Both the position numbers and the translations under genes were made by a program. Source: Lagopus muta (lineage: Eukaryota > Chordata > Aves > Galliformes > Phasianidae). Taken from it: a stretch of 64,000 nt of DNA. This document shows, in pieces, positions 42,945-56,400 of this stretch. Position 1 is the stretch's first letter. Each line of letters opens with the position of its first letter. Below the pieces are notes generated by a model that saw nothing but the letters and a program-made list of their open reading frames with translations, was not told where the DNA came from and did not search any database. The stretch lies in assembly GCF_023343835.1 (NCBI RefSeq), contig NC_064439.1:31721933-31785932 (forward strand), given 5' to 3'.

Positions 42945-45900
42945 ATCCAAGTAAGCCAACACAAATGGTCTTGGCAGATACCTTAAATGCCTGAAGACTT
43001 TGCTGGGTGCATTTCCCATGTAGCATGTGCTAGAGAAGTAGGTAGCCCGTGCTCTGTCTTCCGTCCTGGCTCCGTACTCACCTGCAATACACACTTCTTC
43101 AGTGACTAGGGGATGGTTGTCTAGATGATCCTACCTTCTTGTTTATTTTCTTCTGTTCTACTAACAGCTGCCTTTAAGCAGGTTTTGTCTTGGGACTGGT
43201 ATTGTGCAGGTGTTGCTGTCAGTGTATGCTCACCGTCTCACTGGCACTTCAGCATGAGTCATTTCCAAGCATCTCCTGGTACCTGACAGAAGAGGTGCAT
43301 TTGTTGATAGAACTGAACTTGTAAAAACCTGTACTCAGAATGACCTCATATGTCTGCCCAGGAGGATGCACCTGCTCCATCATATTCATGGCAGCAGTGT
43401 TTATGACAGGCACAATGGCTTGCCACAGAGAGCCTTGGCAGGGTGCACACTGATGCATTTAATTTATTTGGAAATAAACCAGTGATGATTTTGTTACAGA
43501 TCTTCTCTCCAGTGACTTGTTTTGTGGCTTCAGAAAATTACTACTTCCTCTCCCTTCCTTTCCTGCCAGAGAGCTCTCTAGGAGGGCATGCTCACCTGGA
43601 GGTGTTCTACACTTCAATGCAGAGCAGGTGATTCACACTGCAGCAAAGCGTCTGTTTTATTGCGGTGAGTAGTGAACCCTGACCTTCCTGTGCAGTGCTG
43701 CCAACACGTTAGGCTCTGCAGATTCGAGTTCCTGCTCCTCCTTTGCCTCAGGATGCTACCTGTTAGCTTACTTTGCCATGTTTGTACACCACAACCACGG
43801 GATTATAACTCTGGGCCTTCTAATAGCCTCATCATTTTAATTGCATAATGGGAATGTGTGTTTTTTTGATTAGTCATGACTCTGGTACCTGTTTGAGTTC
43901 TTCAGCTATCTTCCCTGAAGGGAAGGCTTTGTTTTCCCAAGAGCTGTGTGCTGCTTCCCAGAAGAAATGAAATTCTACTAATGAGGCATTAAAAGGCAAG
44001 GTTGTAAGTTGTGTGGTTGGGAGTGTTTACAGGGAGAAGGGAAACAGCTAAGAAATACATTGCCATGAGCATTGAGCGCAGTAGAGAATCTTGATAGCGC
44101 TGCCTGTGACAAGCTGGGCATTCATATATGTATTTAAATAGTTGCATCAGAGCATGGTGTCATTGAGGTTACATTTGCTTTGAGAACAGCTACATGTATG
44201 CTTGTGGCGTGGAGGAACACAACTCCAAAATACTCTCATATGTCTTTAGATGTGAACTGATGATGAGCCCACCATTTAATGACTATGACATGAGCTGGTC
44301 TGCTCCCCAAGAACTTATGGCTGTCTTATATTCATTATGTTAGATAGGTTGTTGTGAAGATTGGTCTCTGTGTAACTGTGGAATTGACTCAGGAGGGCTG
44401 TTGGGGAGACAGGAAAGCAAATCTGTGATAAGACAAAGAAGCCCTTTGACTCCCATCTGCAGACAAAGGTGGGGTCTGCTAGGAAGGACAGCAGCCAGGA
44501 GCCTTACGTGGTTGCTCTGCCTCCCAGACATTGAAGCTGGCTTGGGGCAGCGAGACTGAAAAATCAGAGAGGATTTCTACCCAAAATACTCCTTCAGGGG
44601 ATTTATGAAGGTCTGTTTTATGCAAAACCACTAGGACTGAGCTGTCCTAGGCTCTGATCCTCAGAGAGGAAACCTTCTGACTGCTATTTCACTAGTGATC
44701 GCAGGCAGATGTGAGAGGAAGATCTGTTAGGCCTGCTTGCCAGGAAGAGAGTATCTATTCCCTGTGGTTAGCCCCAGGTTAAATCTTACAGTAGGGGTGG
44801 AAGAGTCTTGCCTACATAAGGTCTTTAAGTGAGCTTTTCACAGCTCATTGTTGATGCTTCAAAAATTCTGTTTTTCTTTTGCAACAGACTAGCCTGTTCA
44901 ACAACCAAGATGCCCAGTTGAATACACTGCCAATACATTCTTAAATGTTTAACTTAACTGTTAGAAAATCAAGTACGATAAACTAGTGTAATATATGAGC
45001 ACAACTACACATGAAACAGCACTAGGATTTTGCAGTAATGATAGGCCATCTGATGATTTCTTTAGCAGAAGAGAGCATTGGTGAGTTTCCACTGTATTAG
45101 AGGATGGACAGACGTGGGGCATCCAGCTGGTCAACTTAAGACCTAAGAATCACAGCAGTTTGAACAGAGCTGATCAAAATGCTTGGTGAGTTTGCAGTGT
45201 TGACTGAATACATGTATCTTCTCGCTGCTCTGAGATGCAGGTACAGTCACTGTTCAGGACTGATTTATCTCAGGATGCAATTACCAAACTGATTTTTATT
45301 TCTGACTCTGTGCCCTGTCCTTACCAGCTATCTCACTGGATGCACACAATTAGGCTGGCAGTTCTAATTTTGTGGTTATGGCCAGGACTGTCACTTTTCT
45401 CTCAATTTCATTCAGAGGATAAGGCCAAGCATCACACTTCCTTGCTGTGATTGGGTCACGCTTCACAAAAATAACTGTCTTAGTAGAATACGGAAATCCC
45501 CAACAGGAAGGAGGCCAAGATAAAACATGCACCACTGCAACAGCAATTCAAGCAGCAGAGAGCCTGAGAGCAGAGAAAAATCATGTGATAAATTAAAGGC
45601 ATCTGAAATGAGCACAAATGAGAAACTTCTGGCATGTGAGATCCAAAATGTTACAAGGAATGAGTCAGGAAAAAAAACAGGTTAGATGATGTCAGCATTT
45701 GCATTTATGAGATTGAAAAAGAAATGTTGAAGTAAATCTGCATTGTGTTTGCTGGCTTCTGTTACACTTACTCAGCGGCAAAATATAGCTTCCATCAATC
45801 CTTCTTTCCTGTGCTAAATAAAATTTGTTATTACCAAATAGATAGAGATACGTGGGGGAAGATGGTATCATTAGGGTGGTTTAATTTGTTTTGATGAAAT

Positions 45901-48253
45901 AAAATTTTCAGTTCATGTAAGAAATGTTAAGTTGTGGAAGAAATAAAAGGATATATTGTCTGAACAGGGACCCTTTTCAGATACAGCATGTAAGATCTTA
46001 CAAGACCAGATTGGAGTCTGTATATCTTAACACCTATTCACAAACCCTTTCTTTTTGCTTTATAATTGAGCTTGCGTGTGAGTCATTCTGCCAGGCAGCA
46101 ATATGGTGTCAAGTTTATGCAGTTCAAAGCGGCTGTAGCGTTACTGAAATTGGAGATCTGTGACCTGTACTTCACACTGTAATTCATGCAATGTTTTTTG
46201 GAGTGTGGTAGGAAATTGGTGATTTGATTAACTATTTGATTTTTTTTATGTTCCTCTGAAATGAATGAAAGGGTCTTTAACCAAAGACCAAATCCATTCT
46301 CTTGATGAAACAGGTCTTAATAGCCAGCAAGACTGCAGCAAAACAGAATGGCTGGGCTGGTAGGGGGAAAATAGCAGAGTAGTATTTGCAGGGTTATCTT
46401 CTGCCTGGTGGCCATAAAAGAAACATTTTGCAACCAAGTGGAGTGAAATCTTGTAGGAAAAGAGTAGTTAGCTGAGCATCTTGACAGTGACAGCTGGGTC
46501 AGAAATTCAAGTGGTGACTCTTGGTAGCATGTGTCTAATGTTGTGCTAGGTGGGATGGCCTGTGAATTCTGTTGGGGATTGGGAAAGCTCCTTTTCTTCT
46601 AAAAGCACTTGAAGACAATGTCTTTTGTTTACTGCTCAGCACTGAAGTACTTTTACTGCTTGTGGGATGCAAAGCCAGTGATATAAGGTGGGAAGTAAGA
46701 GGGGTTTGCTTGAGGAGTGCTTTATTTTTGTTGACATCACTGTGTAGTCCACAGCACTGTGGGCAGTGCAGAGTTAACTTAAAAACACTGATGGTTTTCA
46801 CTTCTAATGAGTAGATCCTCATGATTATTTGCTGGAGGAAGGTGAAGCAGACAACCAGCAGGGTTTATGAAAGGAGGCTGGACATACTGCAGCCTGAACC
46901 ACTAAAAGTTACTCACCCTTCTGTTTGTATGTACTTTGTACAAAGGGGAGCCCATGACTCCTCTCCTGAGTGCAGTCATATCAACCCCAAGCATTAAACT
47001 GGACAAGGCTATCTAGAAGGCATCTGCTTACTCTGGGTTAGCCTGGAGTGACTGGGTGGTCACCAGCTTTTGAGTAAGATGCAGAGGAGCTAAAACTGAA
47101 GCAGGGCAGATGCTGGTTGTGGGCTAATCTGTTCTAACACATAAAAGCTGAAAAGAGTCAATCTGCTGGTGCTGAAAACTAAAGATAGCTCCTTCTGTGG
47201 GCACTGTTGTGTTTGCACTTAGTGTAACACTCCTGTGTTACCAGGTGTGCCAAGACTGCTGAGTTCAGCCCACAAATAGATTGCCTGGCCCTTAGGATGG
47301 TTTTGCAGTGGGGTGTGAACAGTCTAGTTTGGCCTAGAGCAGATGACTAGGCTGGGATTTTCAGCTGACAGGACTTGTGATTCTTAAATGGTGTTTATGT
47401 GAGAGGAGCCCACTGCTTTTCCTGTAATGGATGTACTTCTGAGGTAGGTTGTTGATTCCTGTCAACAAAAGCAGCAGCTCTGTCAAAATGAGGGCTGTGT
47501 ACCCAAATCCTGTAAGCAGCAGACTGCGTTACAATGTGGTGGGTGTGGCAATGCAAAATGTCTTATTTTATATGTATTATCTGTATTAATGTGTGCTACC
47601 CTTATATGCTTTCTGAATATTTTCTTCAAAACTGGGGAATAAGATGCAGAAATTAGGCTTTTTCTTGCAGTCTGGTGTTCCACTGCAAGTCACCTCTTCA
47701 CTGTTGGGCTATGTCCAGCTACTACAGTACCTGTCTGTTGGGTATGGCTGTTGTTACGGCTATTCTGAAGACCGCAGGCAGTTTTATTACATAAATGAGG
47801 TAACATTGCTTTCTGCTGCTCCTTATCCTTTCATTGGAAACAGCTGTAGCAAACTTCCCTTCATGCTTTGGAGTGGGTTTACTCCATAGTTTGGTCCCTT
47901 CATTCTTAGAGTTGACATGCCTTTTGGGAACGTGCATGGTTGGATGCCTGCAGGCATAGGGAACTGCATGTAGGGATGCAGCTCAACTATCTGCTGGCTG
48001 TTGATTAAAATTCTTTGGGTGTTCTCTGCAAGTGTTAATGTAAGCAAGGCCTAGAATGCAGGAAAGACCTTGATGTATTTAGATATTCGTGATCTCTCTT
48101 TTTAACACATTGAAGCCTTGGAAGAAAGTTTTGTGTTGTACTATGATGGGGACAACCTTGAAAGGGCAGCTGAGGAGTTTGCTTGTGATTGTGTATGACT
48201 TGTGATGGTGACCAAGGTCACAAACACAAATCATAAACTGCTTATTTAAACCT

Positions 48254-48274
48254 GGTGGGGGGGGAGGGAGGGGG
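48254..48274 (+). repeat. G-rich tract with quadruplex potential
   Basis: Runs of 8, 3 and 5 G separated by single A, preceded by GGT, in SNX10 intron 1 on the transcribed RNA's sense strand. Confidence 0.7.
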
Positions 48275-48650
48275 TAGACACTTAGTCATATTTTCACAGT
48301 TAACTGAAGGTGGGTGAATGGATAGTTCTTGGACTGAAGATCCACATCTATGGCTTGAGGGGAAATGTTGGCTACATGGAGTTATCAACCAATTGCAGAG
48401 CAGACAGGCATGCTGCCTGTGCCATGGGCTGGTGGTGGAATCCCAGTGCAGCTGAGCACAGCTACTATGAAGCAGCCAGAAGGGCTGTGCTCGGGTCCCC
48501 AGCCCAAACAGAAGCCTGAGGCTGGGAGCAAGTGGCTCTTTCTTGAAATAAAATATGACTTAGTCGTACTTCAGTATTATCCCTCAGAAAAACACCAAAG
48601 TGCTTGCTTTGTTGTGTTTGTGTGGTGTGTTTTGTGTGTTGGTTCTGGCT

Positions 48651-48672
48651 TTTTTTTTTTTTTTTTTTTTTA
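48651..48672. repeat. Poly-T run
   Basis: Uninterrupted T run of more than 20 bases in SNX10 intron 1. Confidence 0.9.
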
Positions 48673-50366
48673 CCACAGGAAGCATGGCAAGTTGTCTGAC
48701 GTATCTCCTGGTGCTTGGGTGGTGGTGTTGGCAGTTGTAAACCTGCTCTGGAGGTTTCCTTGGTTACGCAATGTAGAGCTGTCAGAACTGCATACTGAAA
48801 GGAGCAGGTGTTGTATTAACTGTGTGAAACTAAAGAGTAATAATAAATACATAAGAAGCAAGATAAAAACTAGCTTTGGCCATAGCAAGAAAGTGTTTTT
48901 ATCAGATCTGGTGTTTCCCACTGACTTTTTTTTTTTTTCCTTCTGAGTACTTGTTCATTTCTCTGCCAGTGGAAAGTTTTTGAGTACAGAAGGCCTTCTG
49001 TTATCATCTGCAGGCAGCTTCTCTCCATCAGTGGGGTAGGGTTTTTTGTTTTTTTTTTTTTTGCAGGTGTCTTAAGCACACAGTTGAACTGCTCTGCTTT
49101 TCCACCTTCTGCTTATGCTTCAGGACATCCTTTAACATTGGTCTTGCTGCACGGCTAAGTCCTTTATTCAGTGTGTTTTCAACTGTCTGTAGGGCTTTTT
49201 TGGACTTGCTGAAGTTGGTGGAAAATGCAGCATTGGTGAGCGTTGAGATTGATTGCAGTGTTACTACTATGTTGATAGCCTGCTTGCCGATAGCACATGT
49301 AATGGGAAATGCATTTTACTGTTCCCATTTGTGAACTTTAAACTGCTGTGAGGTTTTATATTTGTTTCCTGAAGTGAGAACCAGTGATATTAAATTAACT
49401 GAGGATAATGTTTGTAGTGCTGCAACTTAGAACGTTTCTTCTTTCGGTTCAACCCATGCCATTCTGTGTCTTGGTTAGTAATTACATTCAAGGTTGCTGA
49501 AAAGAACATCCCCATGTGTGCATACAAGTATCAGAGCACTCTACTTCCAGTAATTCCATTTTCCTATGGCCATTGTATTTATGTAGGCAGTATATGCACA
49601 CCAGCCAGAAATAAATCTGCCTCGTTCTTCCTGTGTGTATGTCCACACGGGGCAAGCTGACTGTTTTGTGCAGCAGCAGAGGTTGTTAAGATTTTATCAG
49701 GATTTCCAGTGAATGAGAGGATTTAAACTATGAGTTAATGACAGGATTTTTGGATTTGGCCTAAGTATATGCTTCCCCACACGGAAATCCTAAATCCATA
49801 AATGTTGTCAAACTTAGCCTGAGTTTTATCCAACATGCAGAATCTGAAAGGTTTGTCAGCATTTCTCTCTGTCGCAGAGAGAAGTTTAGAGAGGCTTTTG
49901 GATTCTGCCAACTTCATGTATTCTTTGCAGGGCCACCCAGGTAACACTGGTGTCTCCCAGACCATGCTGTAGTTACAGTGCTGCCTCTGCTTTATTTTTT
50001 TTCAAAGGATAAGCAGGGGTGTCCACTGCAGGTGCTGTTGGGAGCTTGGTGTAGATCAGGGGTGCTAGGATGAGCGCTGGGACACAGGGTGATTGCCAGG
50101 AGTATTGCAAGTATCCCCAGATAGGGACTACACCAGTGTTTCTGTCACTGCTAAGCAGAGAATCTGCACATCATGAATTGAAAAGGCATAGGAATGGGAT
50201 CTTTTAATAAATAAATCCTTAGTTATGGTGCAAACATGTTTTCTTCCATGGTACAGAATGGCGCGTGGCTCTTCCTGCTGTTTACTAATGTCCAGGAAAA
50301 GTAATAATGACCTTTGAAATAAAGATGAAATGGTAAGCTGACGTCTTTTTGGTGTTTTTTTTATAG

Positions 50367-50422
50367 GTCAATTTAGATTTTAATACAAGACATTGAAGAT
50401 GACGCCAAAACATGAAAAACAA
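50367..50422 (+). CDS. SNX10: SNX10 exon 2, start codon exon
   Basis: Acceptor TTTTTTTTATAG, then leader and ATG at 50399 coding MTPKHEKQ, then donor GTAAGT at 50423. The eight residues keep the length and charge pattern of the human start but not its sequence. Phase 0 into [10 protein letters not shown] supports the assignment and makes residue numbering identical to human. Only 50399-50422 is translated. Confidence 0.85.
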
Positions 50423-53400
50423 GTAAGTGACTTAAGCTTTAATAAAAATGACTCTATTTTAGGTGATTGTGAACTGTATTTCATTAAGATTTATAGTTTG
50501 TCATCTGATATCCATCAGATTAAGTAAAATAACTGGTCGTGGCAATTTTTTTAACGTTTTTCACTATAGTGAATAATTCCAAGGAAGCATATCTGTTTCT
50601 TCCATATAGCAGACTAAACCTGAAGTCAGAATGACCTTTATCTTTGGAGTACATCCAGTTAGAAACACTCATGCATGGGGGATTAGGCTGAGCTGTGTTA
50701 AAGGGGTACAAAGCATAGTAATAAATAAAATAAAACAGACAATTTAATGGCTACTGATGCAATCTCAGTTACCATTAATAATCTGCAACCTAAACTTTGT
50801 TCGTTTTAGAATACTGGAACAGAAATGAAACTGATTTGTTGCCTCAACTGAGAAATGTAATTCCCTGCCTCCAGTCTTCTCCACTTGTGTAGGTTTTGGC
50901 TGATGTTAGCCAAGGGAAGGCAGTCTGATGGGGTATTTAAACATCATCTGATCCTTCTCTGAAATTGCACAAAATGCAGCATCACATAATTTTTTTTTTG
51001 CTTGTCTGATGGTGATTTCTGGGTCTTTGTGACTTCTGTGCAGTTACCTCATTTTTAGGATCTGGATTAAATGAAATTAAGATGGATCTCTGTATTACAT
51101 GGTGAATTGTGATTCCTGCTTTGCAGGCCCGGTAAATTTAGTTGAGCAGTGCCAACAGATTAAGTGGGATTAATGATATGTAACTAATTAAAGCCCACCA
51201 AATGATCACCCACTTTGCCACCACTTCTTCTGTAATTATATTTTAAATTCTTCAGAAGTGGGTAAAAGCTAAAGATACAAACAAGGTTTCATTGACTTAA
51301 GTCTAAGTACTGAAATAGTAGACCTCAAAGACCACTCAAATTCAGGAGAGACCAAAGTCTTTCATTTGTGACAGTATCCCTGTCTGCTGTTGCTCGTAGG
51401 CTGGTACTAATGGACAGCTGTAGGTAGAAGATTTCTGAAAGCAACAGGTTTTTTTTTTTTTTTTTTTTTGAAAATGATATTTTTCTGTTCAAGCCATGCA
51501 GTTTCAAACGATTTCATTGAAATAATATATTAAAATGAGCTTACTGAAGCATTCAAGGATATAAGTTGACTTGCAATTAAAAAATGTGTGGATGAGTCTT
51601 TGGAGGCAAATGAATTTTAGTGCTAGTGGTGGCAGTGGTAACGAGGAGATGGCTGGACTAGATGATCTTATAGGTTGTTTCCAACCTTGTGATCCTATGA
51701 TTCTATGAATTTTCTGATGAAATTAAATCACTGCTAGTTCTGTAGTAATGCTGTGGGCCAGGAGCATCTCCAAGCCACTGGACAAACAGGTTGATGAAGA
51801 GCAAACCCCGCAAGCAGTTTTGAGGAAGAATTCCTTTGAAATGCTCAGCTGCTGATGCTTCTGCTGTGCTTCATGTAATCAGGAACCTCAGGGATGCTGT
51901 GCTTTTTCCTTTCTCCAGCGCTGTTGAGTAGGCTCCAGAACTGGTTTGTTTTTAACAAGGTAGTAATAAAATGCTCCTGTCTAACCAGTGAGCAATAAGA
52001 ATTGTCTGCTTCAAGCTAAGATGTCTTCTGCACTGGAGGTTAGAGTGAAATGCAGAAGTGTGAGAAGCTCTGGCCTCAGCAGGCACATACAGAAAAGGGA
52101 ACATGAATTCCATAGCGGTGCTGGTCTCATACATAATGGAGTTAGATTTTAAGAAACAAGCTGAAGCCCTGGCTCTGCTTCTGCTATGATTGAATCAGCA
52201 GGGAGTCCTTGTTTTTTGTGGTTTGTTACAGCCCAAACCAAACTTAGTTATGCAGTAGCTATAGCAGTCTATCTGCTGATTACTGATTTAGCAGAGAATC
52301 TCAGTATGATCTAATTATTGCAATAGGAAGCCCACATACTTTGCTGGAATCAGGTAATGAAGAGCTTAAACTGACATGCGCCAGGGTTAGCACACTGTAG
52401 GAAGAGTTGAAGGCTGCCAGCAGCCAGTATTTTGCAGGAGCAGCACCTTCTGGGGAGTTGGTTTTTTTTTTTTTTTTTTTTTTTTCTTTTTACCACTGCT
52501 ACCATCAGTGAAATGGGGAGAATAGAGAATTTGCACTTCTGATATTTTGTCTGTCATATGGGCAATGTGATGCATTTATGTCCTAAATAGCAGAAATAAT
52601 GTCACTTTTCATAGAAGGACTAGTGTCTTCCTGTCTCCTTAGATTATCTGAGTGCTATTAAATCCCACACTTTGCTGTCAACTCTCAACCACTTACCCCT
52701 TAGGCAGAAGCTTCATATACTTGTGTTAGTAGCTCTCCTCCAGTGTCTGAGCCTTCTTCAGGAAAAGGATTTAATGAGCACCAGCAAATCTGCATGTGTG
52801 CATCTGGACAGTGCTGAGTAACTCGTTCCTTAGCTTGTGTGCCTGCTCAGGGCTAATGGATTTTTCCTACCTCTCTCACCTGCACGGCAATTCTGGACAA
52901 ACAGTGTTGTAACAAACCTCCTGTTTGACCTGATGTAACGTTCTGGGGGTGGGGGAGAGGAAAAATAAAAGAGGTGCATCTTCTCTTTCTTTCTCTTTAT
53001 CCATAGTGAGTGTGGCTTAAGACATTTACGTGGTCCAGGAATGATGTGTTTTATTCTTCATGCTTGAATTGCTAAGCTGCAGAATATTCTGGAGTGATGC
53101 ACTGCCTTTCATTCAGTATTCATTGCATCAGGGAGAAGGGAAGGAGACGACTGCGTAAGTGGCTCAGACACTAGGATGGGAGAGAAGAGCTTGGATTTCA
53201 GATGTCTATCCAGTCAGTCAGCAGATATTTTTTTTTTTTTTTTAAGGAAGTAATGATTTGAATGAGACTTCAACTCTGTCCTGATCAGTGTGAGCCACAG
53301 ATACCTGCATGTTCTCTTCAGCACAGTACCAATAAACTCACAATTTCAACAGTTTTTACTATCCAGCCTCCATAGAGAAAAGATTGCAGCACTCTCAGTG

Positions 53401-56400
53401 TGAAATGCCTTGTGCAGTATGTGATTGATCCTTTTGCTAATGGACATCCTGATGGGGAGACTCTTTTTCTAGGAGGATTCATGGGAAATAATGTTTTAGG
53501 AGTTATTGACTAATCAGATGCATATCCGTGGCACCACAGGGCATGAGGTTATCACCTGATAGCGTCTAGAGCATGGAGATTTGGACTAAAATGCAGCTGG
53601 AACAAATGAAGCATGCAGTCATCCTGTGCAAGATGATTTTTATTCCTCCCTCTCGTGGTAGATTTTTCCCATATTAAAAATAGATATTTCCATGTCAGAT
53701 TTCCTATTTTCCTAAAGAGAAAATAAAAATAGACTTCTCAGAAACACCGTTTTTTGTGGTCAAGTTCATATATTGGAGCTTGTGGGTTATGCTTTACTTC
53801 AGAGCATTGCACTGCATTATTGAGGGGAAAAGGAGATTTAAAACAAAGAAAAGTCTTGTTTGCCTCAGCTGCTGTTATGGTATATTCCTCCTTTTGGAGC
53901 AAATCCAAATGGGAACATTTCAGTCTTCAGTGCTTGTGTCTACATAACCTTAGCACTGCCCTTTTCCTCTGTCAGCATGCCTGTTCCCTGTACAGGACTG
54001 TAACTGTGAGAGTATGTTCAGACCAGACCTTGGGGTCACATTGGCTGTTTTGTCATTTATATTTGACCCTAACCACTTGGTTTGCTTCAGTTCTTAAGGA
54101 CAGAGTAGCAAAATGCCACTGGTGCCTGAGCTGGCAGGTACAGAAATCACAGTTGTGAATTAAGAGGCATATCCTGACAGAAGCTGCTCCACTCATTCCT
54201 GGCTTTCTGAGCAGTTAATATACTACTTTTCTTCTTATTACTACGCACATCTGCTTTGCTTCTGTGTCCAGTAACTCTGCAGAGTTGTTTCACACAGGAG
54301 GGAGAAATTACTTTTTCTGTTCCCTCAATCATCCTTAACTGAACTAGCAAGAAATTCTGTTTTAGGGCATTTAGGGCAGATTGTTCATGAGGATATTTAG
54401 GCCAGTTTCACAGCTGGAAATCAAGTGAAAGCTGAGTTTGCATAGGAAGTGTTTTGCTTATGAATTTCACAGTTTCTAGGAGAAGGAATGAACAGAGATG
54501 CTGCTTGCTGATAGTTTTCTTTTGGAATGATGTAGTTTCCAGTGCAGTAGTCTTCCACTTTAAGGGTTGGGCAGTTTGTACTATCAGCAATAAATTCTGA
54601 TTTGGAGGGAATTGTTGCTTTAGGCTTTGCAGAAAACATATCATCCTTAAGACAATTATTGCCTGAAACTGCTGTTATCTGTGTAATGTTTGTGACCAGT
54701 GGCCTGAGCGATCTGCCAGAGTAATCTGCCCCCAAACTCTGCTCACACCCTCACATAGCCTTTATGTGAATCCTGGCCTTGTACAAGGCTCGTGTTACAG
54801 GGTGGCTTAAGCACTGTTTGTGACAGCAAATCTGCACCCATAGCAAGCAGTTAGGGCTACTTGAGTTAAGTCATTGTTGTTATCCCAGTAGGGTTTTGTA
54901 TCACAGCGAAGGCTGGAAGGTCAAAAGAAAAGGGACAGGCTCGGTGTATGATTTCAGAGCAGCAGAAATGGTAATGAGCATTGGAATGATTGCTTCCAGG
55001 ATTCAAGACGTTTGTAGGGGAAGTACTGCAGGTCTTGGGAAAGGCTGTACATTTTGGGTTTCTTCTCTAGTTGTTTCATGTTTGTCTTGCTTCATTCTGA
55101 CCTCAGCCTTTGGTAAATGAAGGGGAAAAAAAAGAAACACCCATTGCTGTGCTGAAGTTAAGGTTCTCTAAATTGGAGCTTATGCTGACTGTGTGGCAGT
55201 TTCCAGAGGTACCCTGCTGTACTGTAAAACATCTGGACTCTTGGCTCAGTGATGTATCACCCAGATGCCTGCCTACTACAGTGCTTGTAGCAGGTATTGT
55301 TTCTTGTATGGGCAGAGTCTGAAAAGTGTTCAGCTTCCACTTCCTGAAACTTGGTGGCTGCTTAATTGGAAATTAAAAGTGCATGAGGCTTTCTTTGGAA
55401 ATCATGTGGCCTGGATCCAATGACAAGGTAACCCATATCTATCCCACAGCATATCCAGTAGTAGTTTTTTATGATAATGTTTCAGTAAAGTAGAGGTTTA
55501 AGGGAGCTGTTTACTTACAAGCCTATTTTGATTCCTTACAAAGGAGAAGGCTATAGAAGGTCACTTGGAAATGAAGTAATTCGATGAACCTAGGCAACAG
55601 GAAGCAAAATAGAAAGATGATATGGCAGTTGATGCTGGGAAGGGATCTCAAGGTTAGTTATGAGCAGGCTGTTTACAATTTTGACTCCTGGGTGCCTATT
55701 GTTAAGGAGGAGAAGAGGGGATAAAAAAACTACAAAGAACACAGCAGAGGAGTCTCCAGCCTTCTTCAGTGAAGAAAGAAGAAGCAGAGGTGGTAGGAAG
55801 TTATTAAATAGGCTTTAGTTGGCATGACACTCATGACAGATACCAAAATGGTGCCCAAAATGGTGCCCAAAATGCAGAAAACACCCCTGTGACTAGAAGT
55901 GGGGCTATACAGGGTAAATCTGTGGGCTGGATCCAGCCACCAGGCCACAGGTTCCCATCTCTGAAGGTTGAGTCCAGACCTCCCTGCCACATACAGAGGG
56001 CAGTTACTGCTCAGGAAAGAAGTCTCTTTTGCTGCCAAGGCTGTCCTTGTTCTGGCAATCTGTTCCATGTGTGCTGCTGGTGTATGTGGTGGAAGGAACT
56101 TAGCTGAAGAGTAAAGGTTTATTTCTGATATCTGTGGTTTGGGTGTGGAGAGACACAGTTTGAGAGCTTTCTAGTTCAGGATTTTTTGAGAAGAGAGATA
56201 CTGGAAAAGCATATAGTTGATTTCTGTACCTGGCTATTCAGTGCAATGCCTTCTTCTCAGGAAAAATGTCTCCACAGCTGAAGATTATATTCTTGTCTTT
56301 CAGTCTGTGAGTGGTTGCCCTAGCTCTTTGAGGTTATCGCTTGTTTAAGCAACTGCTTTTGGGCAGCCTGTTCTTCTTGCTGTGGAGATAGCAGGTAGGT

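Larger units (their letters stand above)
39057..50366 (+). other. SNX10 intron 1 (11.3 kb)
   Basis: Between the SNX10 island and the start-codon exon. Contains a CR1 3' fragment, the candidate exon at 40948-41104, T-rich simple repeats, and a G-rich stretch at 48254-48274. Large open frames such as the one at 42356-42868 overlap repeat sequence and look non-coding. Confidence 0.65.

Noticed and set aside
48365..48946. 193-codon plus-strand frame in SNX10 intron 1
   Set aside because: Contains poly-T coded Phe runs and no known domain; consistent with chance in an intron.
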